The notes beneath the pieces were generated by a model. The model was not told the DNA's origin. It searched no databases and saw nothing but the letters and a program-made list of their open reading frames with translations. 64,000 nucleotides of DNA. It comes from DAIQRJ01 sp963708795 (lineage in GTDB: Bacteria; Actinomycetota; Actinomycetes; Propionibacteriales; DAIQRJ01). Of this stretch, positions 17,813-26,928 are shown one piece after another (the first letter of the stretch is position 1; each line of letters opens with the position of its first letter). Where the stretch lies: positions 266,387-330,386 of the forward strand of contig CAVPUH010000007.1 in assembly GCA_963708795.1 (NCBI GenBank), read 5' to 3'. The translations under genes were made by a program, and so were the position numbers.

Positions 17813-19681
17813 TCAGAAGGCGCTGTCGGGCGTCTCCATCAGGAGGTCGTCGGTGGTCTCGACGCTCGCCCGGGCCACCGCGACCTCGGGCAGGACCTCG
17901 CGCGCGAACCAGCGCGCGGCGGCGATCTTGCCGATCCTGAAGTCGTGCCCGGGCGTCCCTTCGGCCACGGCACCCGACGCCACCTGCTCGGCGGCGACGC
18001 TCGCCTGCCAGAGCAGCAGCCACCCCACGACGACGTCACCGAGCGCCAGCAGCAGCCGGGTCGTGTTCGCGCCCACCCGGTAGATCAGGTCTGCGTCCTG
18101 CCGGCTCCCGGCGGTCCAGCGGGAGAGGATCTCGACGATCCCGTTCGCATCCGACAGCGCGGCCGCCAGCAGCTTCCGTTCGGCCGCGAGGGTGTCGCCG
18201 CCGGTCTCCGTCGCGAGGAATTCGCCGATCGTGCGGGCCAGCGCGCCGAGCGCCTGCCCCCGGTCCCGGACGACCTTGCGGAAGAACAGGTCGAGGCCCT
18301 GAATGGCCGTCGTGCCTTCGTACAGCGTGTCGATCTTCGCGTCCCGGACGTACTGCTCGACCGGGAAGTCGCTGACGTACCCCGACCCGCCGAAGGTCTG
18401 GAGTGATTCGGTGCCGAGAACCACCCACGCGCGCTCGCTGCCGTAGCCCTTCACCAGCGGGAGCAGGAGGTCGTTCAGGGCGACGTCCACGGGGTCCGCC
18501 CCGCCGGCGGCAGCGTCGACCTCGACCCGGTCCTGGACGGACGCGACGTAGAGGACCAGTGCCCGCAGCCCTTCCGCGTACGCCTTCTGCGTCATCAACG
18601 ATCGACGCACGTCGGGATGCCGGATGATCTCGACCCGGGGCGCCGTCTTGTCGGCCTGGTGGGTGAGGTCGGCTCCCTGCACCCGTTGCTTCGCGTAGGT
18701 CAGCGCGTGCAGGTACCCCGACGACAGGGTCGCGATCGACTTCGTCCCCACCAGCATGCGGGCGTACTCGATGACCTGGAACATCTGCGCGATGCCGTCG
18801 TGGACGTCGCCCAACAGGTAGCCGACGGCCGGCTCACCGTCGCCCAGGGTGAGCTCGCACGTCGCCGACGCCTTGAGGCCCATCTTGTGCTCGAGGTTCG
18901 TGGCCTTCACCCCGTTGCGGCGACCGAGCTCGCCGGTCTCGACGTCGACCATGAACTTGGGGACGAGGAACAACGACAGGCCTTTGGTCCCCGGCCCGCC
19001 CGCGCCGGCCACGCCGACCGGGCGCGCCAGGATGAAGTGGATGATGTTCTCGGTGAGGTCGTGTTCGCCCGCGGTGATGAAGCGCTTCACGCCGGACAGG
19101 TGCCACGTGCCGTCGCCCTGCAGGGTCGCTGTCGTCCGACCGGCCCCGACGTCGGATCCGGCCTCCGGCTCGGTCAGCGCCATCGTCGCGGCCCAGCGCC
19201 GATCGATCATCAGCTGCGCGAGCTGCCGCTGCCACGGCGTTCCGTTGCGGTAGGCCACCGTCGCGAACCGGGGCCCCGACGCGTAGAAGTACAGCGCCGG
19301 GTTCGCGCCCAGGATCATCTCCGCGATCGCCCAGCGCAGGCTCGGTGGACAGGCCTGGCCCCCGAGTTCGTCGGCGATCTCCAGCCGCCAGAACTCGGCG
19401 TCGATCCATGCGTGATAGCTCGCCCTGAACGCGGCCGGAAGGGTGACGGTGTTCGTGGCCGGATCGAACACGGCCGGCGTCAGGTCGCCCAGTTCGAAGG
19501 AGTCGCCGACCTCGTGACGCGCAAGCCGGCGGACCTCACCGAGGATCGTCCGTGCGGTGTCCACGTCGATGTCGGCGTACCGGCCGTGGCCGAGAACCTC
19601 GGCGCGACCCAGGACGTCGAAGAGCATGAACTCGATGTCGGCCAGATTGTCCCGGTAGTGGGACTCGTTCTTCTCGGACAT
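17813..19681 (-). CDS. Acyl-CoA dehydrogenase, FadE5-like
   Basis: A FAD enzyme for the first step of fatty-acid beta-oxidation. 622 residues, the length of the FadE5 subgroup rather than the usual ~390. Landmarks are MALTEPEAGSDVGAGR (acyl-CoA dehydrogenase signature), LSGVKRFITAGEHDL, LQTFGGSGYVSDFPVEQ and YEGTTAIQGLDLFFRK, where the Glu near residue 453 is the catalytic base in this subgroup. Mycobacterial FadE5 accepts a broad range of chain lengths. A 16-bp palindrome 21 bases upstream of the start is a probable repressor site. The gene converges with the MFS exporter; their stops are 12 bases apart. Confidence 0.92.
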   Translation of the reverse strand: MSEKNESHYRDNLADIEFMLFDVLGRAEVLGHGRYADIDVDTARTILGEVRRLARHEVGDSFELGDLTPAVFDPATNTVTLPAAFRASYHAWIDAEFWRLEIADELGGQACPPSLRWAIAEMILGANPALYFYASGPRFATVAYRNGTPWQRQLAQLMIDRRWAATMALTEPEAGSDVGAGRTTATLQGDGTWHLSGVKRFITAGEHDLTENIIHFILARPVGVAGAGGPGTKGLSLFLVPKFMVDVETGELGRRNGVKATNLEHKMGLKASATCELTLGDGEPAVGYLLGDVHDGIAQMFQVIEYARMLVGTKSIATLSSGYLHALTYAKQRVQGADLTHQADKTAPRVEIIRHPDVRRSLMTQKAYAEGLRALVLYVASVQDRVEVDAAAGGADPVDVALNDLLLPLVKGYGSERAWVVLGTESLQTFGGSGYVSDFPVEQYVRDAKIDTLYEGTTAIQGLDLFFRKVVRDRGQALGALARTIGEFLATETGGDTLAAERKLLAAALSDANGIVEILSRWTAGSRQDADLIYRVGANTTRLLLALGDVVVGWLLLWQASVAAEQVASGAVAEGTPGHDFRIGKIAAARWFAREVLPEVAVARASVETTDDLLMETPDSAF

Positions 19682-19701
19682 GAGCGACCTCCGCCACCGA
19701 T

Positions 19702-19717
19702 GTTACCCGCGGGTAAC
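19702..19717. promoter_or_regulatory. 16-bp perfect palindrome upstream of the acyl-CoA dehydrogenase gene
   Basis: GTTACCCGCGGGTAAC is perfectly self-complementary and lies 21 bases before the ATG of the FadE5-like gene on the minus strand. The form TTAC...GTAA is typical of TetR-family operators, many of which control fatty-acid genes in actinomycetes. No TetR gene is adjacent, so the regulator would be encoded elsewhere. Binding is inferred only from symmetry and position. Confidence 0.6.
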
Positions 19718-19785
19718 TTCAGCTGACGAGAGCGAGCGCAGCTCGATTGCGGAGACGGTGCCCGCGCTGCTTCTGCGCGGCGTTG

Positions 19786-20580
19786 CTAGTGGCCGTGCAG
19801 GTCGTTCGCCAGCCAGGCAGCGCCGACGATGCCGGCGGTGTTCAGCAGCTTGGCCGGGATCAACGGCGTGTCGATCGTGATGAACGGCAGGAACTTCGAG
19901 GACTTCTTGCTGATGCCGCCGCCGACGACCATGAGGTCGGGGGAGAACAGGAACTCGAGCCACCCGTAGTACTTCGTGAGCCGCTTGCCCCACTGCTCCC
20001 ACGTCATGTCGCTGTTCTCCTTGACGCTGGCCGCGGCCCGGCTCTCGGCGTCGTGTCCGTCGATCTCCAGGTGACCGAGCTCGGCGTTGGGGACCAGGAC
20101 TCCGTTGTAGACGATCGCTGAGCCGATCCCCGTGCCGAGCGTGGTGATGATGATCAGCCCGTCGCGATCCTTCGCGGCGCCGTACTTCACCTCGGCCACG
20201 CCGGCCGCGTCGGCGTCGTTCACGACGTGCACGGCCCGGCCGATGACGTCGGAGAACAGCTTGTCGGCGTCGGTGCCGATCCAGCCCTTGTCGATGTTCG
20301 CCGCCGAGAAGACCGTCCCGTTTCGGACGATCGCGGGCACCGTGATGCCGATGGGGCTGTCGCCGGTTCGGTCCTTGAAGTGCTCCGCGACCTCGCCCAC
20401 GACCTTCGCGACCGCTTCGGGCGTCGATGGATTGGGCGTGTCGATCCGAAGCCGCTCGGCGGCGAACTCGCCGGTGGCGAGGTCGACCGGGGCGCCCTTG
20501 ATGCCGGATCCGCCGATGTCGATACCGAGCGGATGGTGGCTCTGGGCGGCGGTCTCGCTGGCTGGCTCAGTGGATGGCAT
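19786..20580 (-). CDS. ppgK: Polyphosphate glucokinase
   Basis: Phosphorylates glucose using polyphosphate (and often ATP), typical of actinobacteria. The ROK-type motifs are LGIDIGGSGIKGAPVDL at the N-terminus, NDADAAGVAEVKYGAAK, and TLGTGIGSAIVYNGVLVPNAELGHLEI. The segment EQWGKRLTKYYGWLEFLFSPDL is characteristic of PpgK. The ATG at 20580 (MPSTEP) is preferred, with GGGAG ahead of it; the frame runs to 20664, but the extra residues overlap the ABC permease gene and do not look like the family. 264 residues. Confidence 0.93.
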   Translation of the reverse strand: MPSTEPASETAAQSHHPLGIDIGGSGIKGAPVDLATGEFAAERLRIDTPNPSTPEAVAKVVGEVAEHFKDRTGDSPIGITVPAIVRNGTVFSAANIDKGWIGTDADKLFSDVIGRAVHVVNDADAAGVAEVKYGAAKDRDGLIIITTLGTGIGSAIVYNGVLVPNAELGHLEIDGHDAESRAAASVKENSDMTWEQWGKRLTKYYGWLEFLFSPDLMVVGGGISKKSSKFLPFITIDTPLIPAKLLNTAGIVGAAWLANDLHGH

Positions 20581-20642
20581 GGTGGCGGGCTCCCGAGGGC
20601 TCGACGACAGCGTCGGCGTCACGCTACCGCCACCACCCACTG

Positions 20643-21821
20643 TCATGACCCGGCGGTGGTCCACGCCTTGCGGAGCTTGGCCTTACCTGTCGTCTGGAGC
20701 AGAGCGCCGGAGTAGATCCGCGTGCACACGGCGATCGTGGCCACGATGCCGACCGCGAGCAGCGCCAGGGACAGCGTCGGCTGCCACCAGCCGACGTCAC
20801 CCATCACGATCCGCCTCGGCATGGAGAACGGGCTGGTGAACGGGATGTAGGAGAGCACCCGCAGCGTGGCGTTCGGATCCTGCGTCGACACCGACACGAA
20901 GAAGGGGATCATCAGGAGGAGTTGCAGCGGCAGCGTGGTCGAGGCGAGGTCCTCCTGCCGGGTCGCCACCGCGCCCGCCACCGCCCACAGGCTGGCGAAG
21001 ATCCCGAAGCCCAGCACGAAGAACGCGAGGAACCACCCCACCGACCCGCTGAGCAGCGCCGTGACGCCGGAGTCGCCGGTGAACTGGACGCCGACGAAGG
21101 CGAGCAGCACCAGGAGGGCGACCTGTCCGAGTGCGAGCACGCTGTTGCCCAGGATCTTCCCCGCCAGAAGGGCGCGCACCGGGATCGCCGCGACCAGGAT
21201 CTCGACGATGCGGGTCTCCTTCTCCTCCACCACGCTCTGGGAGATGCCCATCCCGAACGTCAGGCAGACGAAGTAGAAGACGACGGCGAAGCCGAGCCCG
21301 ATCCCGATCATCGCGCCACGGTTGGCGTCCGGCGGCGTGAGCAGATCGATCGTCGGCTGGACGGAGAACGCGGTGACGACGGAGTCGGGAGCCGAGGTGT
21401 CGGCGGTGATCGTCACCTGGGGTGCGGCACCGTCGACCGAGCCGGCAGCCAGTTCGACGACGGCCTTCACCTGATCGCTGCCGTCCGCATCGAGCAGGGC
21501 GACGCCGGCCGCCTTGTCCGGCACCTGCTGCGTCTCCAGCCCGGCAGCGGCGGCGAGCTGCGTCGCCTGGTTCCCGACCGTGGCGACGCGCGTGTGCCCC
21601 GCACCCTCGCGGGCGGCCGCGACGCCGCTGAACACCAGCGCCCCGATCAGCACCGCGAGCATGAACCCGAGGCCGAGGAGGAAGGTCTTGTCGTGCAGCT
21701 TCGTGGTGATCTCACGGCGCGCGACCAGACCGACGGTCGTCCGGGTGGACGGCCGGCTCGGTGGCGGGTTCGGGGGCTCGCCGGGAGAAGTCGGGGGACG
21801 GACGGACGTGGTCGCGCTCAT
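20643..21821 (-). CDS. ABC exporter permease, NatB/ABC-2 type
   Basis: 392 residues. A cytoplasmic N-terminus (VGLVARREITTKLHDKTFL) leads into a first membrane helix (LGLGFMLAVLIGALVFSGVA), a large extracytoplasmic domain, then about five more helices, ending with a Thr/Lys-rich tail. VVEEKETRIVEILVAAIP before the helix cluster is the hallmark of ABC-2 exporters that work with NatA-type ATPases. The start overlaps the ATPase gene by four bases, so they form one operon. The cargo is unknown; sodium export as in NatAB is only the family name. Confidence 0.88.
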   Translation of the reverse strand: MSATTSVRPPTSPGEPPNPPPSRPSTRTTVGLVARREITTKLHDKTFLLGLGFMLAVLIGALVFSGVAAAREGAGHTRVATVGNQATQLAAAAGLETQQVPDKAAGVALLDADGSDQVKAVVELAAGSVDGAAPQVTITADTSAPDSVVTAFSVQPTIDLLTPPDANRGAMIGIGLGFAVVFYFVCLTFGMGISQSVVEEKETRIVEILVAAIPVRALLAGKILGNSVLALGQVALLVLLAFVGVQFTGDSGVTALLSGSVGWFLAFFVLGFGIFASLWAVAGAVATRQEDLASTTLPLQLLLMIPFFVSVSTQDPNATLRVLSYIPFTSPFSMPRRIVMGDVGWWQPTLSLALLAVGIVATIAVCTRIYSGALLQTTGKAKLRKAWTTAGS

Positions 21822-22729
21822 GCGCGCACCGCCTCTCGGAAGATCTCGGACAGTGGGGTTCGGATCGGGGCGAACTCGGCGACGTCGCCGCGCCGCATCG
21901 CCTCGTCGAGCAGAGCGCGTCGTGGGTCGGACCCGGCCGCCCTCGGCTCGTCGCCCGCCGGGATGTCGACGATCGCGGTGTCACCGTCGACGTCGAGGAC
22001 GTTCACCCCAGGCTGCGTTCGCACCCAGCCGGCGTCGGGGCTGACGACCAGCCGGTACCTGTTCGTCCCACCGGCCGCGCGGAGCTCCTCGACGGTGCCG
22101 CGTGCGACGACGGTGCCGCCGGAGAGGATGACGACGTCGTCGCACAGCCGCTCCACCAGGTCGAGCTGGTGGCTCGAGAAGAGGACGGGGACACCGGCGC
22201 GGGCCCGTCGGCGCAGCACGTCGATCACGGCGTCGACGGCGATCGGGTCCAGGCCGGAGAAGGGCTCGTCGAGCACGAGCAGGACCGGGTCCGACACCAG
22301 CGCGGCCGCGATCTGGGCCCGCTGCTGGTTGCCCAGCGAGAGGTCCTTCAACGCATCCTTCGCGCGTTCGGTGAGGCCGACCGACTCGAGGAGGTCGTCG
22401 GTCCGCGCCAACGCGTCGCCACGGTGGAGCCCGTGGAGTTCCCCGAAGTAGGCCACCTGGTCGCGGACGGCCATCTTCGGGTACAGGCCGCGTTCCTCGG
22501 GCATGTAGCCGAAGTCGGTACGGGTCGCGTCGGACACGGGTGCGCCGCGCCAGCTCACGGTGCCGGCGTCCGCGGCGAGGATCCGCATGATGATCCGCAT
22601 CGTCGTGGTCTTGCCGGCGCCGTTGGCACCGACGAAGCCGGTGATCCGGCCGGGCACCACGTCGAAACTGACGTCGTTCAGGACGGGCTTGCCGTCGTAG
22701 GACCGGCGGACGTCTCGGACCTCGAGCAT
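21818..22729 (-). CDS. ABC exporter ATP-binding protein
   Basis: ATPase partner of the overlapping permease. Walker A is GANGAGKTT, the signature is LSLGNQQRAQIA (a LSxGxxQR variant), Walker B is LLVLDEPFSGLDP, and the switch His is in FSSHQLDL. The C-terminal ~90 residues after the ATPase domain (RYRLVVSPDAGW onward) are the regulatory extension common to this exporter subgroup. ATG 22729 is chosen for the GAGG-type ribosome site eight bases ahead and because family members begin MLEVRDV; the open frame goes further upstream without likeness. 303 residues. Confidence 0.92.
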   Translation of the reverse strand: MLEVRDVRRSYDGKPVLNDVSFDVVPGRITGFVGANGAGKTTTMRIIMRILAADAGTVSWRGAPVSDATRTDFGYMPEERGLYPKMAVRDQVAYFGELHGLHRGDALARTDDLLESVGLTERAKDALKDLSLGNQQRAQIAAALVSDPVLLVLDEPFSGLDPIAVDAVIDVLRRRARAGVPVLFSSHQLDLVERLCDDVVILSGGTVVARGTVEELRAAGGTNRYRLVVSPDAGWVRTQPGVNVLDVDGDTAIVDIPAGDEPRAAGSDPRRALLDEAMRRGDVAEFAPIRTPLSEIFREAVRA

Positions 22730-22910
22730 CGGGGCACTCCTCTTCGGCGGCGGCTGTTCCCGGTGGCCGGGGTGGCCACCTGACGTCCACTCTCGCTCGC
22801 CGGCGGCGCGCACGCGTCCACCGCGGGGACGACTCATCGGCCCGCCGGCGTCCGTCGAGCGGATGAAGCTGAGACCTCGCACAGGTCCGTGGCCCGAATC
22901 GGCAATGTCC

Positions 22911-22939
22911 TTCTGCTTCGGAATACCCGGGCTTAGCAT
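22911..22939 (+). promoter_or_regulatory. Possible promoter for the peptide ABC importer; 330-base gap between divergent operons
   Basis: The gap from 22730 to 23059 contains no gene and must hold promoters for both divergent ABC operons. On the plus strand, TTCTGC (22911-22916) and TAGCAT (22934-22939) are separated by 17 bases and could be -35 and -10 boxes; the -10 fits the actinobacterial TANNNT form, the -35 is poor. The importer start has ACAGGAG ahead of it. No clear inverted repeat was found in the gap. Confidence 0.3.
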
Positions 22940-23059
22940 CGCTACGCGTGATGGCCCCGGCGCTGTGAGTCAGGAGTTCTGGCTCGGTCGCCTTCCATTT
23001 CTCGATCGGATCCGACGCCCAGGGGCAACGCCCCGCCTTACCGACAGGAGCGATCTTCC

Positions 23060-24925
23060 ATGCCTGAAGACCAGCAGGTTGATCCAGCGGATTTCCTTCG
23101 CTTCAGTACCGCCCTCAACCGCCGAACCGCGTTGCGAGCGGGCGCGGCGCTGGCCGCGGCCGGTCTGCTGGCAGCCTGCGGTGGCGGTAACAGTGGCGGC
23201 CAGTACTCCGGCGAGACGAAGAAGCCGAGCACCGCCGCCGCCGGCGCCACGAAGACCCCGGCGAAGGTCAGCAGTCGTGCGGGCAGCGTGTCGCCGACGC
23301 CGCGGGACCAGACCGTGGTCATCGACCAGGCCGTGTTCACGGTGTTCAACAGCTTCAACCCGTTCATCCCGAACGGCGAGCAGTACAACGCCGGGCTGGG
23401 GCAGTTCTGCCGGGAGTACCTGTGGTACTTCAACATGGCCACCGGCGAGACGATCCCGTGGCTGGCCACGAAGTGGGAGTACGCCGACGACTACAAGACG
23501 TTCACGATGCACCTGAACCCCGACGCCCACTGGAACGACGGCAAGCCGTTCACCAGCAAGGACGTCGTGTTCACCGTGAACCTCCTGCGGAAGAACAGCG
23601 CGCTCCTCGGCCGCGGGCCCGCGACTGACGAGATCAAGACGATCACCGCGCCGGACGCTCAGACGGTCGTGGTGAAACTGACGGAGCGCGACCCGCGCTA
23701 CCACTACAACTGGATCTGCGGCATCGTCTCGTCGTTCGTCGTGGTGCCCGAGCACATCTGGTCGGGCAAGAATCCCGAGACCTACAAGAACAACCCGCCC
23801 GTCTACACAGGCCCGTACACCCTCCAGGAGGCCAAGCCCAACCTGAAGATGTACATCTGGGAGAAGGACCCGAAGTACTGGAACGCGAAGAAGCTCGATC
23901 CGAAGCCGCAGTACGTCGTGTACCGCACGGCACCGTCCGCGGACGCCGAGATCCAGCAGTTCAAGGACGGGGCCTGCGACACGACGGGTGCGGCCAACAG
24001 CTACACGCTCGTGAAGGCGGCGATCGACAGTGGTTATCAGTACGCTGAGATCACGGATGTCATCGACCCCTGCCCACGCGCGATCTGGATGAACTGCGAT
24101 CCTTCACGCGCACCGATGAACGATCCCCGCATGCGGCAGGCGATCTCGGCGCTCGTCGACCGCGAGAAGATCGCGACGAGCATCTGGCCGGTGAAGACCA
24201 CCCCCGCCGTGTACCCGTGGCCGGCCTTTCCCGGCAACGACAAGTGGAACAACGCCAGCGCAGCGAAGAGCGGCCTACAGACCTACGACCCCGACAAGGC
24301 CAAGCAGTTGCTGGACGAACTCGGTGCCAAGGCCGACAGCAGCGGGAAGCGTTCGTTCAAGGGGAAGCCGCTGAGCCTGGACATCATCACCCCGGTGGCC
24401 GACCCCGGCTCGGAGTTCCTCATCGGACAGCTGCTCGCCAAGGCTCTCCAGGGGGTCGGCATCGACGCGACCGTGCGCACGCTGTCCTCAGCGGTCTATG
24501 ACGCCAAGAAGCGCAAGGGTCAGTTCGACATCCGTTCGGAGTGGCTGTGCGGCGAGGTGTACGACCCGTGGCAGGTCTACAACCAGTTCAACGACGCTTA
24601 TCTCGTGCCGGTCGGCAAGAACGCCAACGAGGGCAACGATGTGCGGCTCAAGGACCCCGAGTTCACGAAGACCATCGACCAGCTCTCCGTGCTCGACCCG
24701 TCCTCGGCAGCGGCGAAGCCTCTGTTCGACAAGGCACTCGCGACCTACTACAAGGATCTGCCGGTCATCGCGAGCATCCAGAGCGTGTTCACGCACCAGT
24801 TCAACACCACGTTCTGGGAGAACTGGCCGACGAACGACAACCTGTACCAGGTCCCGGCGAACTGGTGGGGGCAGTTCCTGTTCGTGATCGGGGCGGTGAA
24901 GCCGACCGGAGCCACGGTCAAGTGA
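23060..24925 (+). CDS. Peptide-type ABC importer substrate-binding lipoprotein (SBP_bac_5)
   Basis: A family 5 extracellular binding protein for peptides or similar solutes. The N-terminus carries a twin-arginine signal (NRRTALRAG) followed by a lipobox LLAAC with Cys 40, so export is probably by Tat and then lipid anchoring. Landmarks are FTMHLNPDAHWNDGKPFTSKDVVF, YTGPYTLQEAKP and DPRMRQAISALVDREKI. 621 residues. It is the first gene of a five-gene importer operon, and its stop overlaps the next start (GTGA). Confidence 0.93.
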   Translation: MPEDQQVDPADFLRFSTALNRRTALRAGAALAAAGLLAACGGGNSGGQYSGETKKPSTAAAGATKTPAKVSSRAGSVSPTPRDQTVVIDQAVFTVFNSFNPFIPNGEQYNAGLGQFCREYLWYFNMATGETIPWLATKWEYADDYKTFTMHLNPDAHWNDGKPFTSKDVVFTVNLLRKNSALLGRGPATDEIKTITAPDAQTVVVKLTERDPRYHYNWICGIVSSFVVVPEHIWSGKNPETYKNNPPVYTGPYTLQEAKPNLKMYIWEKDPKYWNAKKLDPKPQYVVYRTAPSADAEIQQFKDGACDTTGAANSYTLVKAAIDSGYQYAEITDVIDPCPRAIWMNCDPSRAPMNDPRMRQAISALVDREKIATSIWPVKTTPAVYPWPAFPGNDKWNNASAAKSGLQTYDPDKAKQLLDELGAKADSSGKRSFKGKPLSLDIITPVADPGSEFLIGQLLAKALQGVGIDATVRTLSSAVYDAKKRKGQFDIRSEWLCGEVYDPWQVYNQFNDAYLVPVGKNANEGNDVRLKDPEFTKTIDQLSVLDPSSAAAKPLFDKALATYYKDLPVIASIQSVFTHQFNTTFWENWPTNDNLYQVPANWWGQFLFVIGAVKPTGATVK

Positions 24926-26043
24926 GCACGGAAGATCTCACCCGGGACGACGTCGGCGACGCGACTCGTCTGACCCTGGAGGAGGCACCGCGCGTCGTGG
25001 CTCCCCGGGGCCCGCTGCGCCGGTGGTGGGCCAAGCATTCGACGGCTGCCTACGTGATCCGACGGTTCGGCATCTACGTCATCACGCTGTGGGCGGCGAT
25101 CACGGTCACGTTCTTCTTCTTCCGGCTCATCCCGGGTGACCCCATCGGTGCCTACATCGAGAACCTCCAGCAGAACTACGCCTACAACCAGAAGGCGGGC
25201 GAGGCGGTCATCGAGCACTACAAGGAGATCTTCGGTCTCAACGGCAGTCTGCTGAGCCAGTACGGCCACTACATGTACCAGTTGGTCTTCCACCAGAACT
25301 TCGGACCGTCGCTGGTGTCCTACCCGGAGCCGGCGCAGGACGTCATCGGCAGGGCGCTGCCGTGGACGGTGGGGTTGCTCCTGATCGCCACCATCATCGG
25401 GTGGTTCATCGGTGTCGTGGCGGGCGCGCTGGTGGCGTGGCGACGGGACAGCAAGACCGCCGAAGCGGCGACCTACGTCGCGGTGGCGGCCTCGCACATC
25501 CCGTTCTACTTCGTCGGTCTGCTGCTGTTGTTCTTCCTGTCCCTGCGATGGGGGCTCTTCCCGACCGGATACGCCTACGAGTCGGACCTGCAACCGGGCT
25601 TCAACTGGGAGTTCATCTCCAGCGTGATCTACCACGGGACGCTGCCCGCCCTGTCCATCGTGATCGTCGGGGTCTTCGGCGGTCTCCTGGGCATGCGACA
25701 GCAGATGGTGACCGTGCTCGGTGAGGACTACCTGGCGTTCGCTCGGGCCAAGGGGCTCAAGTCCCGGTTCATCCTGCGCCACTACGCACTACCGAACTGC
25801 TACCTGCCGCAGATCACCGGTTTGCTCATCTCGTTCGGCTTCATCTTCAACGGCAACATCCTGCTCGAACAGTTGTTCAACTACCCGGGGGTGGGCTCTC
25901 TGCTCGTGACCGCGATCCAGCAGTTGGACCTGAACACGGTCATGGGCATCACCGACATCTCGATCTTCGTCGTCATCACCGCCGTGTTCATCGTCGACCT
26001 GATCCTGCCCCTGCTCGATCCACGCATCAAATACTCGCGGTAA
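24922..26043 (+). CDS. Peptide-type ABC importer permease, DppB-like
   Basis: First of two membrane subunits. From GTG 24922 the protein has 373 residues with a cytoplasmic N-terminal extension of ~45 residues and six hydrophobic helices (first YVIRRFGIYVITLWAAITVT). The conserved permease loop is ARAKGLKSRFILRHYALPN, and the C-terminal half has NILLEQLFNYPGVGSL, both typical of DppB/OppB. The start overlaps the binding-protein stop by four bases. The same frame runs back to 24541 inside the binding-protein gene, which is rejected. Confidence 0.93.
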   Translation: MSTEDLTRDDVGDATRLTLEEAPRVVAPRGPLRRWWAKHSTAAYVIRRFGIYVITLWAAITVTFFFFRLIPGDPIGAYIENLQQNYAYNQKAGEAVIEHYKEIFGLNGSLLSQYGHYMYQLVFHQNFGPSLVSYPEPAQDVIGRALPWTVGLLLIATIIGWFIGVVAGALVAWRRDSKTAEAATYVAVAASHIPFYFVGLLLLFFLSLRWGLFPTGYAYESDLQPGFNWEFISSVIYHGTLPALSIVIVGVFGGLLGMRQQMVTVLGEDYLAFARAKGLKSRFILRHYALPNCYLPQITGLLISFGFIFNGNILLEQLFNYPGVGSLLVTAIQQLDLNTVMGITDISIFVVITAVFIVDLILPLLDPRIKYSR

Positions 26044-26052
26044 GGGGGGCCA

Positions 26053-26928
26053 GTGGATCGACTACGCAGCGTCGGGCATGCCCTGCGCACGAACGTGCGC
26101 CTCACCGTCGGCCTGATCCTGTTCATCGTCATCATGGTGATCGGTGCGATGCACGGCGTGATCGTCGATGCGATCGGGAAGGGCGAGGACCCGATGGCGG
26201 TCGGCTTCGCCCCTCGCTGGCTCATGCCCAGTGGTGAACACCTGCTCGGCACCGACCAGGTTGGGCGGGACGTCGCCGCCATGGTGGTGAGTGGGCTCTG
26301 GACGTCGCTGAAGATCGGCTTCGTCGGCGGGGTGCTGTCCACGGGCATCGGCATCGCGGTGGCGTTCTTCTCCGCCTATCGCGGCGGCTGGCTGGACGCC
26401 TTGCTGTCCACCACCACGGACCTCTTCCTGGTGATTCCGACACTGCCCCTGCTGATCGCCTACTCAGGCTTCGCGACGTCGATCAGCCTGTTGCAGGTGA
26501 GCGTCATCCTCGCCATCTTCAGCTGGGCCGGCGCCGCCCGGGTGATCCGGTCGCACGTTCTCAGTCTGCGGACACGGACCTACATCGACCTGGCCAAGGT
26601 GACGAAGCAGAATGACGTCGAGATCGTGCTGTTCGAACTGGTGCCGAACATGCTGCCCTACATCGCACTCGGCCTCGCGCTGGCGATCATCAACACGATC
26701 TTCGCGCTGGTCGGTCTGGAGCTGATCGGGCTCGGCCCGAGCGGCATCCAGGACCTGGGCCTGCTGATCAACTCGGCGGTGCAGAACGGCGCGCTCAGTC
26801 TCGGCGCCTGGCCGATCTTCGTCGCCCCGATCCTGTTGCTGACCGGCATCTTCTTCGCTCTGAACCTGATCAATGTCGGCCTGGACGAGGCCTTCAACCC
26901 GCGGTTGAGGAAGGTGGCAGGTGGCTGA
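26053..26928 (+). CDS. Peptide-type ABC importer permease, DppC-like
   Basis: Second membrane subunit, 291 residues. GTG 26053 follows AAGGGGGGCC. An N-terminal helix (TVGLILFIVIMVIGAMHGVI) precedes the typical HLLGTDQVGRDVAAMVVSGLWTSL of DppC/OppC proteins. The coupling loop toward the ATPases is SLRTRTYIDLAKVTKQND, a variant of the EAA motif. About six helices in total. It ends inside the start of the next gene (overlap of eight bases), which supports a single transcript. Confidence 0.93.
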   Translation: MDRLRSVGHALRTNVRLTVGLILFIVIMVIGAMHGVIVDAIGKGEDPMAVGFAPRWLMPSGEHLLGTDQVGRDVAAMVVSGLWTSLKIGFVGGVLSTGIGIAVAFFSAYRGGWLDALLSTTTDLFLVIPTLPLLIAYSGFATSISLLQVSVILAIFSWAGAARVIRSHVLSLRTRTYIDLAKVTKQNDVEIVLFELVPNMLPYIALGLALAIINTIFALVGLELIGLGPSGIQDLGLLINSAVQNGALSLGAWPIFVAPILLLTGIFFALNLINVGLDEAFNPRLRKVAGG

